Shown: positions 44,082 to 56,816 of the stretch, in pieces
Position numbering within the stretch: position 1 is the first letter of the stretch
Layout of the letters: each line of letters opens with the position of its first letter
Source: Dactylellina haptotyla
Taxonomy: Eukaryota; Ascomycota; Orbiliomycetes; Orbiliales; Orbiliaceae
Reading direction: 5' to 3'
DNA length: 64,000 nt
Assembly (NCBI GenBank): GCA_031310005.1
Contig: CM062381.1
Coordinates: 3,906,001-3,970,000 of the forward strand
The notes under the pieces: model-generated
Database searches by the model: none
The model's input: only the letters and a program-made list of their open reading frames with translations
What the model was told of the DNA's origin: nothing
Made by a program: the position numbers and the translations under genes

Positions 44082-46934
44082 GTACCATTATACTTGATAT
44101 TGTATCTATGATTTATAAAAGATGTCAGTTATAAAATAGGAATGCTTGTTAGATGTGTATATTGAAAGATGGTACAGAGCGTGCGGCGTGTTGTATTCTC
44201 GACTGACTTTGAGCAGATCAGAATATTCAGCAAGAGACTGTAATTTCCGGGAAATGGGTATACAGCGGGGAATACCGTCGGTACCGTGATATCTATTCCA
44301 TATCTAGTAAGTTTCATATCGAGTAATTTTCCATGGGCAAAGAAAACATCGTAAACGTAAACAACGGCAAATATACCAACAACATAACAATCCTTAGCTT
44401 AGCACCAACTTTAGCACCTCTTAGACCCCCCAGCTAGTGAGGAATAGTCTAAACCTACCACGCCCAATGCACGCCAGAGCTCTCACTAGCCGTCTATCAT
44501 ACCGATAGCACCGTAATATATTTGTAAACAAAAATATAAAAATACGCCGAATGCGACTAGATCGATTACAAAGAGGCTGGTGTATCACCCGGTATAAACT
44601 TCATTCATCCCGCGCCGCCCATATGAACGATAAAGGATGGACAGCCTAGAATCTATCTACGGGTACCTCGATAACTAGCACCAGCCGTACCAACTACTTT
44701 CTCACACAGGCACTACGGCGTTCTGAAGTATGTATCATTGAAATGGTAATATTGTATATTATTTATTTTTCGTAATAAATCGTTATCTCCAAAACGGCTA
44801 AAAGTAGCCACGAAAGCTAGCTGAACTAGCTAACACCCCCTCCGATTGCAACCATCTCATATCACATGGACCTTTGATATCGTCCTTCAGAATACATCTC
44901 CGCACAAGCCGTGCCCGTGCCGTCCCTCGAAAACCACAAAGTGAAACAAGAAAGAAGAAAAAAAGAGACAAATACATGCACGCTATACTCGCTCGCTAGC
45001 TTTCACAAGAACAAAAAAAAAAAAGCAAGATGGAAAGGAAAAAAATTCAAATAAGGAAGAAGCAAACCATCATCAATTCATCCAAGGCAGACTTTCGGAA
45101 CAAAAACCCCCGATCATCTGATGGTACAGACGGAGAAACACTGCAAGATCGGTACCCCCGATACATAAAGACGAGCAAGTGAAAAGCAAAAAAAAGGGTC
45201 GTAATCGATTCTCGATAGCTGTTTCATCGATTGTCGGCAGGAATGTTCAATCGTTCAATCGGTGTCAAAATCGGCTCATGTGAGTGGAAAGAAGGAGCTG
45301 TAGTCAATAAAGGTTGTTTGTTGTAGTCATTATATAGCGAAAACCAAAAAGTGTCCAAGATGAGAACAAGTTAGATACATGAATATAGAGAGTTTCCCGG
45401 AAGCAGGAATACAAGCTTTGTTGTTGTTGAAAGAGATGAAAAATGTTGAATAAAAAGAGAGGCGTGATGGTCGACAAAGTGTAGGCCATCACCCCTCTAA
45501 GAATCGAAAGGAATAAGGAATATCATACAAAGAAGTGAAGAGAGAAAAAAGGAGGCAGAGAAGAAACCCCATCGCTGTAAGCAATACCGCCAAAAGTGAA
45601 AAAAGGAAAGGACAAAACCCTTTACATGCCGTTATAGTTTATCGTGATATAAGAGGAAAAACTCCAAAAGCAAATCGTTACAGGTAATAGGAAAAGCAGA
45701 GAATACAGGATATCATGCTTTCGAAAGGACAAGACAAAGACAAAGGTACTCCGTAGTACAGGACCCACACACACTCATCGTAAAGAAAATAATTAGAGAA
45801 ATAAAAGGCAGCTCAACACCCATCCTGAAATGCTGGAAAGGAAAAGGTAAGAAATCGCTGTCGAATACATCTTGAAACGGGGACAAGAAAAAAGGAATTA
45901 TACAGGATGACAAAAGTCACAAAAACACCTTTCCCCAGAATCATGATCTAAAGAAAAAGGTAAAAAAGTAAACAAATCGTGAGAAACAACACCCGTCCTC
46001 CGCATTAAAAATGGTCCGTATTACATGCTAAAAATTGCACAAAAGGTATTGGTATATAAAAGTACATGATTTCTTTTTAGTGTTCCCCGGTATAACATTT
46101 CGCCTTGAGTAGAAAGAGAAAATTGCAAGGAAATGGACAATAGGAAATCGTACCAAGTGGGGTGAGTTTAGGTTGGGTATTGATCATCCGGCATCGATAA
46201 GTGGATCGATTGGCGTATCCGGTGACCACATTGGGATTGCTGCTTTCCCGGTTTGGGAGATGCAATCGTAAAGTTTTTTGTCAGCTTTGACAGTTTTTGT
46301 TTTTGTATGTAGGTCTCGATATGTTTGTCTTCGAGATAGTATTGGATGTTTGTTTGTTTATGTTTTTTTTTGTCTTTTCAAGGTTTAGCTGGTTGATAGA
46401 TAAGGAAAGGTGAAAACGGTAGACAATTTGCGGTGAACCCGCCATCGGATGACTGTTTCGTTATTAGTCCGAGGCTGAGGTCATTTGGCTGGTAACTCAA
46501 AGAGACGTAAGACATAAAGGAAAAGATAAGTTAAAAGAAAACGTTTATTGGTTATTCTTGTGCCGTGGGTGGCGGTATTATGTTATTCGTTATCGAATCG
46601 GGGGGCTTTAGTGTAAGCCGGAAATGGAATAGTTGAGAGAGCGACCATGTTGAAAACAAAAACTTGGAAAAAAGATAAAGAGTGTCGTTGAGCTTAGTTG
46701 AGCTTAGTTGAGCTGCAGTGTGTTTAAAGTGGCGTCGTATCGTGTAGACGCTAAGAAAGATAATAGTTCAAAGAATGGCAAGGGTTATAAACCCGAGAGT
46801 GGTAGGCGTGATGACTTGCATGCTGCAGAGGTTCATCGCGGAGATCGGTACATGTCAAAACAATTTAGTTGATTGGTTAGCTGGTGCAGTTGTGCGCTAA
46901 CAATTGCCGTTTGTCTAATCCATTTTGGATTGGT
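44082..46934. other. Long non-coding stretch, 2.85 kb
   Basis: No supported gene. From about 44900 to 46500 the + strand is strongly A- and G-rich (T- and C-rich on the minus strand) and could be a long 3' UTR or terminator region of the minus-strand gene at 46935-49127, or a non-coding transcript. A short tandem repeat lies at 46687-46714. Confidence 0.5.
46687..46714. repeat. Decamer repeat GTTGAGCTTA, 2.8 copies
   Basis: Two perfect copies of GTTGAGCTTA followed by GTTGAGCT, about 220 bp downstream (minus strand sense) of the 730-residue protein's stop. Confidence 0.85.
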
Positions 46935-49127
46935 TTAGTGCTGTTGGGAGGTATCTTTTTTCCCTCTTCGGAAGAAGCCCAATCCGAAGCCCAGGATCCC
47001 TCTTTCACGGGATGGGGTAACAGCGGTATCTCTCTTCTTCGTTCTTGGTGGGGAGGTGAATGCGGAACCAAGGGTGGTTGGGAGTTCTGCGGGGGGAGCA
47101 TCAGGGAGAGTGATTTGCGATTGGTTGAGGGTGCTGTCAAGTGGGGTGAATTCTGCATCTCGGAATGGAGATCCTAGTCTCTTGAGCACGGATGGTCTCT
47201 CAACTCTGAGGTGATCAGGTGGGGCGCTGATGCGGCGGGAGGGGACGGGGGTGACAAAGTCGCTCGAGGCGTTTCCTCGGAGCTTATCAGTGAAGCTCAT
47301 GCCTCGAGCGCGGGTCTTCTTGGATGGGACGCGGATGGAGGCACCGTCACTGCCGCTAACGGAAGGTGTGCTGCTGCGTTCGCTCAAGTTTGTGCGGCTG
47401 CCGTTGGCACCAAAGAGGTCATCGAAGAAGTGATCCTTTCTCTTGCCCTCAAGATTGGAGGTTGGGCGGGTCTGCTGTTGAGCCTGCTTTTCCTGCTCCT
47501 GCTGTCTGAGGGCATTCTGGTAGGCGACTTGCTTGGTGAAGTCGAATGCGGGCATCAGAGCTGGGGCTGGTCGTTTTCCAAGAGGAGCCTCCAAAGATTG
47601 GTGACGTTTGTGGACGGTGCGTCTGGCGTGCCTCGAGGCCTCGTCGCCTTCTTCCTCGACGGCACCGAATGGTGAGCCAAGGCAGAGCATGCGAGGAATG
47701 GAAGAACGAATTGTGGCATCAGAGGAACTTCGAACTCTGTTCCTCTTTCTGGGAGTGGCAAAGTTGTCGGTCGTCTGTTCACTCTTGGTAACATTGGCGG
47801 TAGCGCTGGTTGTTCGCCTGTGACCAATGCCGTTACCTTCTGTCTTGCGGTGCAAGATACTGTTCTTGCTGCCACTTCGCCTGTGGGCGGATACGGTGCT
47901 GAGGCTCCTTCGGTGACCAGAAGGAATGATGGATTCGGAGACGACTGCATCGAGTTCATCTTCGACTTCATAAGATGGTTCGAGGGTAGGCTTGAAGACA
48001 TCGTGCGCCGATGGGACGTCACCTTGAGAGAGGCACAGGTCTTCAGCGTCGAACTGTCGGGATAGTCTGGCCAATGGGCCGGTAGCCTGCATCGATTCAG
48101 ACGTGCTGGTGACGAGGGAAAAGGACAAGCTTCGGGTAGAGTATTGGCTCTCCTCGACAATGTTAGCACGAGGAGGAGCGAACTCTTTCATGTGAATGGG
48201 CGAAGCGAGTCGTCCGTGTCGGGTCTGAAGATGTGGGTTCTCTGTGATGCGGCGGGAAAGGATCCTGAGCCTCTGTCGGGTGGCGGCTTCAGAGTAAGGC
48301 CACATTCGTGGAAGCATTTCCTTCCGTCGGGAGGCGTGGCTTCGGGATCCACGTCGTCTTCGGAGAGAGCCTTCGCCTAGATTCGCATCGACTGGAAGGA
48401 GGTTGTCGGAGTTCGTTCGCGACAGACGCTCAGTCGGGCTGGTAAGGTCGGTCTCCTGGACGGTCTTTGGTACTCTCCATGTCCTCTTGGCTTCTCTGGC
48501 GACCCTGATGCAAACACCAATTGGTGGACATCCACCTGGTGGAACGTAGAAAGGTGTGACAGTCGGGTTGCCTTGATAGGAGATATAGGCGCCCCAGAGG
48601 TGAAGGTCGAAGGTCTTACTCCAGTCGGCATCCTTGGTGCTGTCCTGCTTGTGCGGTCTCCTGGCTCTCGGTGTTCTCTGTGTGTCGACGAGGTCCATAG
48701 AGTTATCATTGTCGACCTCGACCTCTTGGGAGAAAGACGAGATGCTGCCAAAGGAGTTGGTCTTTTCGTGCCTGGGGCTCTCGGCAGAAGCTGGGAAGCT
48801 ATTGAAAGAGGTCATGCTCCCGAAGGAACAGGCCGAAGACGAGGAGTACATTGAGGCAGCAGAGCTGGGTCTGGTCATCTCCTCGTCGTCATCACTGCAG
48901 AGAGAGTGGCGCTTCCACAGGTCGGCCTCGTAGTCGGCTTTGGGGAGAGGGGTCCTGGGAGGAGACATGGCCATAGGGGCGAGGCCTTGGGTAAAGGGCT
49001 CGTAAGGCATGGCGATGGAGTCTTCGCACGGGGTAGTCACCAGGATAGGAGGACCGAATTGCAGCTGCTCCTTGGGGGCCTGGAGGTGCACGCTATTCAG
49101 AGGCATCGAGAAGTTCGGTCGATGCAT
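46935..49127 (-). CDS. Conserved-looking fungal protein of 730 residues, unknown function
   Basis: A single exon of 730 residues. Most of the protein is serine-, proline- and arginine-rich and likely disordered, with clusters of SP/TP sites that could be phosphorylated (MSPPRTPLP, SFGSMTSFNSF). One compact region (about 175-240) looks folded: WSKTFDLHLWGAYISYQGNP, then VPPGGCPPIGVCIRVAREAKR, followed by a basic part (MLPRMWPYSEAATRQRLRI). Several basic clusters could act as nuclear localisation signals. I do not recognise a named domain; the architecture suggests a regulatory nuclear or signalling protein, which is inference. The start has A at -3. Its flanks are the longest gene-free stretches in the window. 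Confidence 0.8.
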   Translation of the reverse strand: MHRPNFSMPLNSVHLQAPKEQLQFGPPILVTTPCEDSIAMPYEPFTQGLAPMAMSPPRTPLPKADYEADLWKRHSLCSDDDEEMTRPSSAASMYSSSSACSFGSMTSFNSFPASAESPRHEKTNSFGSISSFSQEVEVDNDNSMDLVDTQRTPRARRPHKQDSTKDADWSKTFDLHLWGAYISYQGNPTVTPFYVPPGGCPPIGVCIRVAREAKRTWRVPKTVQETDLTSPTERLSRTNSDNLLPVDANLGEGSLRRRRGSRSHASRRKEMLPRMWPYSEAATRQRLRILSRRITENPHLQTRHGRLASPIHMKEFAPPRANIVEESQYSTRSLSFSLVTSTSESMQATGPLARLSRQFDAEDLCLSQGDVPSAHDVFKPTLEPSYEVEDELDAVVSESIIPSGHRRSLSTVSAHRRSGSKNSILHRKTEGNGIGHRRTTSATANVTKSEQTTDNFATPRKRNRVRSSSDATIRSSIPRMLCLGSPFGAVEEEGDEASRHARRTVHKRHQSLEAPLGKRPAPALMPAFDFTKQVAYQNALRQQEQEKQAQQQTRPTSNLEGKRKDHFFDDLFGANGSRTNLSERSSTPSVSGSDGASIRVPSKKTRARGMSFTDKLRGNASSDFVTPVPSRRISAPPDHLRVERPSVLKRLGSPFRDAEFTPLDSTLNQSQITLPDAPPAELPTTLGSAFTSPPRTKKRDTAVTPSRERGILGFGLGFFRRGKKDTSQQH

Positions 49128-52100
49128 TCTTGGGATATATAAGGGGGGGAGGAGTGGGTATATGTGTGTGTGTATATAAACCGTCGCTTAGAATTGACGA
49201 TTCGGTTGGTAAGGCAGCAGACCAAGAAAGTATCAAGAGAAAGCACCAAGGAGAGTCGTTAATATAAAAGTAAAACTGTCGTTAAAGAGAACAGAAATCC
49301 GGGGTATCAAAAACAGGTCGAGGGTTGGATTTCGTAGATGAGGTCGTCAGATTGGATTTGTCGCGAGAAAAGAGGTAAGAAAGGTCGTAAAATAAAGGCT
49401 AAGGAAATAAATCACTGCGCCGGGTACAAACAAGGACTATCGTAGAGAAGCAAGAAGGCGAAACTGATTCAGGGCAGCGTCATGTAGACAGACTTTCGCG
49501 AGCAGAAATATGCGGTCGGGCGCGCGATCGAGACAAGTGAGTAACCGTTCAAAGCGGGTGGGCGCTGTAGATTGCTTGTCGCGACAAATACCACTCTTGG
49601 AATTGATATGGGAAGTAAGCGAGAAAACGGTGTCTCTGTTACGGGCCAGGGGGCGTTATTGGATCTAGCAGCGGGAAAGGTAATGAACGACTGATCCGGA
49701 GACTGCGATCGGAAATCTTGTTGGTGGTTTCTGTGCTGGGTACCTGAATGAGAGTCGGGGGAAGGGGGAAGGAGGGTGTCGCGCGCTGTGGCCGTGCGAA
49801 AATGATATATATATTATTATATTTGATATACTACGACGTTTCTGACTGCAATACTGCTACCTGCGTGCGAAGGATACTACGCGATTGTGCCTTTGAGTAA
49901 TGCGTCGCGAAGGATGGAACGTGTAGATAGGTAAGGAAATATGCCAGTGTGTGTGTTTTGGTTTTTTGCTTGTCGGCGTTCGCTAAGAAAACGAATTCTC
50001 GATTGTTCTTTGAGGTGAAGGAATGGAGGCTTTTCGCGAATGGAATTCCCACAGGAGAGTCGGATGAAGAGGAGGGGGATAGGAATAGGACTCGGAGGCT
50101 CTACCGGGTGGAAAACGGTGTCGCGCTCGAGAAAGTGAGTGTTCGACGGGGGGAGGAATGTAGCGAAGTCGAAAGCGGGAATGGCGATGGGGAGGAAAAG
50201 GTGAAGGAGGAAAAGAGGGAAGAGATGGGAAGAAGGGAAAAGGGACATTATTACTTTTACACTAGCAGAGTAGGGAAAGCCCAGCAGCGGCCAGGGAGGA
50301 GTCCAGAAAAAGGAATATTGGCACGGCCAGGGATTAAAATTGGGGTGGGTGGAGCCATCTTTGCCCACTTCCCACTAGCCCGATTGTATGGCCGTCTGGT
50401 ACTCCGCCAACAGCCAGCGCAGAATCGCTGGTTCCCACGGGCGGGCTATCACAGACGTACGGATGATCGTCCATACATTTTACAGCATTTCACAGCGAGC
50501 GACATGTACGGGACTGACACGAAAAAGCCGGCCAATGGGCCATGTTTACTACACGCATTTTGCATCTGGGAGTGTGGAATAGAGTGCTGTGCGGTGCTGG
50601 TTACGGGATTGCCAGCTGGGTTGCTGCACCTCCCATTCGATGTTGTCGTCTTGCATTCTGCCATTCCTACTGCACAGAAGTCTATTCTTTTTTATTTTTT
50701 ATTTTTCACAATTCTTTTTTTCCTTCACACACCCAATTGCAAAAGTAAAGAAGTAGTGCTGTGCTAGTGGGCGGTTATGGGAAAGAAAGTAAAAAAAAAA
50801 AGATTCGTGTGGTGGAGGGGTAGACGACGGGAGAGAGCTCACTTGACCATCTTCTCCCGCCTGGCTGGCTACCTTGCCCTCTGTGCCGTCCCTCATCTCC
50901 CTCCTCCTTCTGCTACCATCTCGTTGAGCATCTATCGACCCCAAAAATTCCAAAAGATGTCACAGAGGGGGGGGTTCAGCCGGGTGATGATATACCACTC
51001 CATTCTCCGACTGAAATTCCCATAGCCCAGCCAGCTGATGAGGTCAGTCAGCCAGCCAGCCAGGCGACCGGACGAGCGAAGGACAGTAGGCCAGTCAGAA
51101 TCCCGCAACGCGTGCAGAGATTTCGGGCCTGTTGGTGTTGTTGTTGTTTACCCCGCCATCGTTGCCCGAATGCAGCACTTTCCCATTGCGGGAACCCTCC
51201 ACGCGTCAACCTGTCACCCACCGCCCAATCAGACCACCGCACGCTCGCTGACGTCCGGCGCGTTGTTGGTGTTGGTGTCGCGCCGCGGGGTGTCTCGAAT
51301 GGTGTGTTGTGCTGCACGCGATGACCACACCACAACACAATTCGCCGCCCATCACCTCATCGCGTTTTTGGGGCCACAATTATCAGGATGCATCATCCCC
51401 CCGTCACGAACGGGGAGGAGGACCCTGAAGCTAAACATCAATTACACTTCCCATCGCGTCTCCTTACCACTCTTACCACCGGCTTGATCATATCTGGCAA
51501 ACAGGCATCATCAGGAAACTGCTCCCTTTGCCTCACCCCCTTGCAATCCGATTGGCGATGGGCTCGCACAGCCAGTGGATAGTGGACTACCCCCATCCCT
51601 TCCAGCGCATCAGCATTCCCTCCCGTGACAAAACAAAAGAAAAGAAGCCAAAAGTCACGTTAGTCGCTCCTCTCCCTTGTCTCAGCTCCCGTCCCGCAAA
51701 CCCCAATCGAACCCCATCCCTTCTTCTCACCGGCTTCGTGACCCATTGGCCAAAATGGCCTCAGCCGTGCTGTTGTTCTGCCTCTTGCGACAGCGGATCA
51801 GATCAGAAAATCCACTCACTGGCTCTATTTCCCGCTGCGACGTTTCTTCGTATTCTATGAATAATTCTAGCCCGTAATCGCCATCCATCACAAATAGGCA
51901 TCCTCGAAGCACTGCGGTTTTATCCAAAAAAAAGTGTGACTTGGATCCACACAAAAAAGAAATAACGTGACTTTGATAGGATAGCACAGAGACAGGAAAG
52001 AAAGAAAAAAAATGGGGAACCCGATCCTACAGGAAAGCACATCACCACATCATCACCGCAACTCCGAGGGGACCCTGAATTGTGCTCAGGATACGTGGCA

Positions 52101-55100
52101 CAAGCACAATCGGCTGTTTCCAATTTGATACCGCGAAAACGGGCTTTTCAAAGCGGGGACGGACGCTTAAGCACGCTCGCGGCGCATTGGATCAATCCCT
52201 TCTTTCCTTCCTGTGTCGTGATTGCGACCTGCAAGTTGTGCAATGCTTGGGCGTCGGCTTTTTTCCTCAGTCCTAAACTCTATTCTCTCTTTCTCTCTCC
52301 CCACTGCGCTGGTCGCGAGAACTCGTTGATTCTCCACTTCGAGAAATCAAATCCCGCCGTCGCCACAGTTGGAGGAATTCAGCCCACCCAAGCCATCTAC
52401 TCAATTCACCATTCTGCATGAGCTACCTGCATCGAAGTTTAATTACAGACCACTCTGTTTGCTTCATCCGAGTTCATGCGTGCTCACAATTTTGAAATCG
52501 TAGAACCTACCATATTCTTTCTTTCGTGAATTTCACTCCTTCGCAATCCAAAAAAAAGTGGGATGTCATAGTTTCCTATCCGAGTCAATTAATGCGCGTC
52601 CCATTGTTCCATTTTTGGTTTTCGCCGCGAAGAAGAATACCCCAGCGCGATGAGGGGCAAACAACCAGCCAGCTAGTGTGCGACCGATGACACGACGCGT
52701 TTTATTGCATTGTTAAGACACATGCCCCCCCAAAGACCACTAAGAAGAATCTGGAACACAGCCAAAAAAAAAAAAAAGGTGCTGGTCTCATACGGTATCA
52801 TCCTGATGCGTGAAGGAAATTGGGAAGGATGTCTGTATCGTCGTCTGCTCATTGGAATGTTTGAGAAAATCGACGTAAGGCTTCCAGGCAGATAATTCGT
52901 CCAACCCCCTTCGGTATGCATATTTTCTCCTCTCCACACACGCGGAGAAGGGAGTACATGTCTGGAGATGTAGGTGTTCATGCAGATTACTGCTGGCGAT
53001 AAGAATAAAAATGTCAGATTCGCTCGATATACGTGACGTCGAGGGTAGCCAAATATGCGGCCTCGGTCCACTGATTTTCTGTCGCTCACTCGCTCCTGTG
53101 AAACGGCACGCACGCACGATTCATGCTCACTGTAGACGCCGTTGCTGTCGCATCTTTGGCTTTTTCCCTTCTCCATTGACAGACGGCTATGTATAGAACG
53201 TTTTCGAGTAATTGAATAGGGCAAGGGATGCAAAGGAAACACTGATTATCTCAGCTTTCTTTCTCTCATTTCTCAATTTGCGACGGAAAAACAGGTTTCT
53301 GAGATATTTCGACAGCGCTGTGAGAAAGCGCTCAGGACATGCAACTGACAGGAACCCCCTTCCCTGCAATCGCTTTTCGCCATTCCGCTGTCTATCTGTG
53401 TTCTTGTTTCCTCCCAGGTTTATACTTGCTCGGGGAATAAGAATTAAGCAGCACGACCGTTTGTAATAGCGTAGACGGTTTTATACCCACCCTCACCGGC
53501 GCACAGAATAGGGATGTTTCCCTGTTCGATTCTGCCTGGCTTGTGCTGCACGACGAGAGCACACATTGAAAAACTTTAAAAACTTAGTAGCGTAATACTA
53601 TACTTCTCTTTTTCGCGCCGGAGCTGAACGAGCTAAGGGGCGGGATGGAAAAAAAAGTGGGAGAAAAAGAGTGGGAGATCGCACGACGCGCGACGGACGG
53701 GATGGAGGGGTGCGAGAAAACGCCACAAAATCGCGTCGCGTCCTCGCAGGTCGATTTTATGGACAAATCGGGAGAAGTAATTTATTTTGACAGCTCCACG
53801 AACATGGGGAGGCTGGTCTTTTTTCTCGCTCACCCCATGGACGATTGTTTTTCTTATTTTTGTACTGTGGGAGGAACTCGAGCGAGACACGGGGGCTTTT
53901 GGCACCGTGCTGGGCCTTTACCTTTTGGCGCTAACTCTCAATTTCGATGATTTTTTTTTCGTTTCGCTGGGCCTGGCACAAGCCGGCGCAGTGGACGGCG
54001 GTTCCTCGTCTATCGAGAAACCTCTCGATAAGTACTTCCCAGCGCCGTAGATTATGCTTGCCCGTCTGTATCACCATCTTTTTTTCTAGCTTAGCAGAAA
54101 AACCTTGAGGTTTCGTTATCGGGACTTGCTGGTATTAGGAATAGCTGTCGCTCGTTGTGAAAAAAAAACTTTCAACAAGGCCTTCCGTACGCATCTTATC
54201 GATATCGGTAGTCTGAGAGGCCCACTTTTCTTTTATAACGCAAAAAAAAAACTCCAAGCGATCGCACTCGGCTGCACGCAAAAGGCGAGATATCACAGAG
54301 ACACACATCTGATCCGTCGGTGGAGACCTGTCAAAAAAAGGCGAACCCGGGGCGGGAACGATAATAGTATCATTAAAAAGAGGGGAGAAGTATAAGAGGC
54401 TGGGAGGGAGGCCGGGGCACCAACCTCTCGTCCAACCTCGTGGTTTCGACGTCGGATGTCCGTATACGTATACGGATGGCGTCGACGGTGAGGTATCGAT
54501 ATATACCCTTCTGTTGTCCCTTTCCCGCCTGGGTATTTATCAGACAGGGCGATGTAGGTACCCGGATTGGTGTCCGTTCATCTTACTCGGGTGTAACCCG
54601 GCTTAATGTAATGCAATTATAAAAAATTTAAATTTTATATATACGGGACAAAGGGGATTGTAAAATTGCCATTTTGCATGTCACACCGGAGACATAACTT
54701 GTGAATGAATCGGAAATGAGTAAGACTTTAGAAACGACACCCAGGCTAGTCTCCAGGCATGTCCTCAGGCACGCCTTCAGGTCTGCAGGCTCCAATTGTG
54801 TTCGGCGCAGGATCCAATGCTGTCCTGGTCGAAAAGTCGTCTACCAACCAGAACGACGGTATAAAAATTTCGAGGCGACAAAAGCGCAGCGAGATGACTG
54901 GTCGACAACAACAACAACAAAAACCGCCCTCACCTCCTCTTCTTAACATCTCCATCGTCCTCGATAACCTCCAGCGGAAGCCAAGATACTCCCAAGACCT
55001 CCAAATACTCTTTCCAGGACTCCGAAAGTCGCTCTAGAATTGTGCTCGAAGTGGCCTGGAGAGCTACCCCGCCATAGTATCACGACGCAATCGATAAAGA

Positions 55101-55128
55101 CCGACAATTATACGACACTACAGCAACC
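49128..55128. promoter_or_regulatory. Six-kilobase gene-free region between divergent genes
   Basis: No ORF here has a recognisable motif, signal peptide or supported intron structure. The first 1.2 kb is purine-rich on the + strand, so pyrimidine-rich in the sense of the 730-residue protein gene, as expected for its promoter or a long leader. The middle (about 51.0-51.7 kb) is GC-richer; the remainder has many A7-A15 runs. It likely contains extended regulatory DNA or non-coding transcripts. Confidence 0.5.
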
Positions 55129-56399
55129 ATGGGTCAGGAAATCTCAGAACCGATCGATGAGTCCATCGAGCCTTTGTACCTTAAGCGCAGGGACCTCAAG
55201 TCTATCGCCGAGTATATTGCCTCTGGTGAATGTCGCAAAATCGCTTTAATGGTTGGCGCCGGTACATCACCCCTCCCCCACAATTCCGCTATCAAAGACC
55301 TCCCCACCAGCTAACATCTACATGATATCTCTCCACAGGCATCAGCACCTCCGCGGGCATCCCCGACTTCCGCTCCCCGGACACAGGTCTCTACGCCAAC
55401 CTCAAGCGCCTCGACCTCCCGGAACCCGAAGCCGTCTTCGACATCTCCTACTTCCGCCAGAAGCCTCTCCCCTTCTACACCCTTGCCCACGACCTCTACC
55501 CGGGCAAATATCGCCCAACGATAACCCACTCCTTCATCCACCTCCTCCACACCAAAGGTCTACTCAAGCTCTGCTGGACGCAAAACATCGACACCCTCGA
55601 GCGAGCCGCGGGCGTTCCGGGCGACAAACTCATCGAAGCGCACGGCTCCTTCGCCTCCCAGCGCTGCATCGAATGCAAACACCCTTACCCGGACGACCTT
55701 ATGAAGGAACACATCCTCTCGGACCCCGTTGAGATTCCGCACTGCATTGAGACACCGGAGTGCAGGGGGTACGTGAAGCCGGATATCGTGTTCTTCGGGG
55801 AACCGCTCCCAGCTACGTTTACCGACAGTTTATCCGAGCTCGAGGATATCGATTTAGCGATCGTGATGGGCACCAGTTTGACCGTGTACCCGTTTGCGAG
55901 TCTGCCGCTGAGAGTACCGCAGGGTCCGCCGCGGTTGTTAATCAATAAGGAGAAGGTGGGGGAGATTGGGTCCCGGCGGGACGATGTGGTGTTTTTGAAG
56001 GAGTGCGATGAGGGGGTTAGGAAGCTGTGTGAGGAGATTGGATGGTTGGAGGAGCTGGAGGAGCTGTGGAAGGCTACCGAGCCTGAGAAATCGAAGGAGG
56101 AGAGGGAGGAGGCGGAGAGGAAGGCGAAATTGCCGTTAGAGGAGCGGTTGGATGAGGAGGTGGAAAAGTTGACGAGAGACGTAGAGCAGAGCTTGAAGCT
56201 TACCACGGAGCATAAGAGCTGGATGGAGTCGCAGTTGGAGAAGGAGGATCAGAAGAAAGAGGGCAAGGAGAAGTATATTACCGATCCGGAGTCACCGATT
56301 TTGGGATACAAAGCTGCCGATGCCTTCCCTCCAACGGCTGCGGAGTTGGCAGCAGCGAAGGAAGAAGCGGCCAAACCAGAGTCGAAAGAGACCGAGTGA
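55129..56399 (+). CDS. HST2: NAD-dependent protein deacetylase, HST2/SIRT2-type sirtuin
   Basis: Exons 55129-55261 and 55339-56399 join over a 77 bp intron (GTACAT donor, CCACAG acceptor, phase 1) to give 397 residues. The intron interrupts the NAD-binding motif and splicing restores GAGISTSAGIPDFRSPDTG (near 43-61). Other motifs: TQNIDTLERAAG (near 124), HGSF with catalytic His (near 145), zinc ligands CIEC and CIETPEC, KPDIVFFGE (near 191) and GTSLTVYPF. The C-terminal 130 residues are a charged, Glu/Lys-rich helical extension. It removes acyl groups from lysine using NAD+, producing nicotinamide and O-acetyl-ADP-ribose. The HST2 assignment rests on the N-terminal spacing and the FRQKPLPFYTLA region. 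Confidence 0.93.
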
Positions 56400-56816
56400 T
56401 GTATTGTTGGATAATTTTGTATTTTCACCGTATTTGATGCATTGCGTTTGGATCTCTTTACGGGACGGCGTTTGCAGGTTGGGATCAGGGAACCGGAAGG
56501 TGGTTTCAAGATTTTCATTAGATTTTGATTATCATGTTTTTTGTTTCTTCATGACCATCTAGTCATAGTTTCTGGTTTTTTTTTTACCGCGTATAGACTT
56601 TTATAACATTTTTCAGGATATATGTTAAGTGCTTTGTGTGAAGATATTCTGAATATACCAACAGTAGAGTGGATTGCAGCGCTCCAGAGCAATCAATATC
56701 AGGGGAGATTTTTGAAAAAGAACGGAAACAACAGAACTCCAAAAACGTCCAACCCAGATCCTCCATTCAAATTTGGCCAAAAAACACCGAAACCAACCTC
56801 CGCTCCTATAGAACTT
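56400..56816. other. Intergenic, convergent 3' ends
   Basis: 417 bp between the sirtuin and P450 stops; T-rich, nothing else seen. Confidence 0.6.

Noticed and set aside
47211-47675. Plus-strand frame opposite the 730-residue protein
   Set aside because: Antisense shadow within a single-exon gene.
51038-51487. 149-codon plus-strand frame in the six-kilobase empty region
   Set aside because: GC-rich chance frame; no domain, no splice sites linking it to others.
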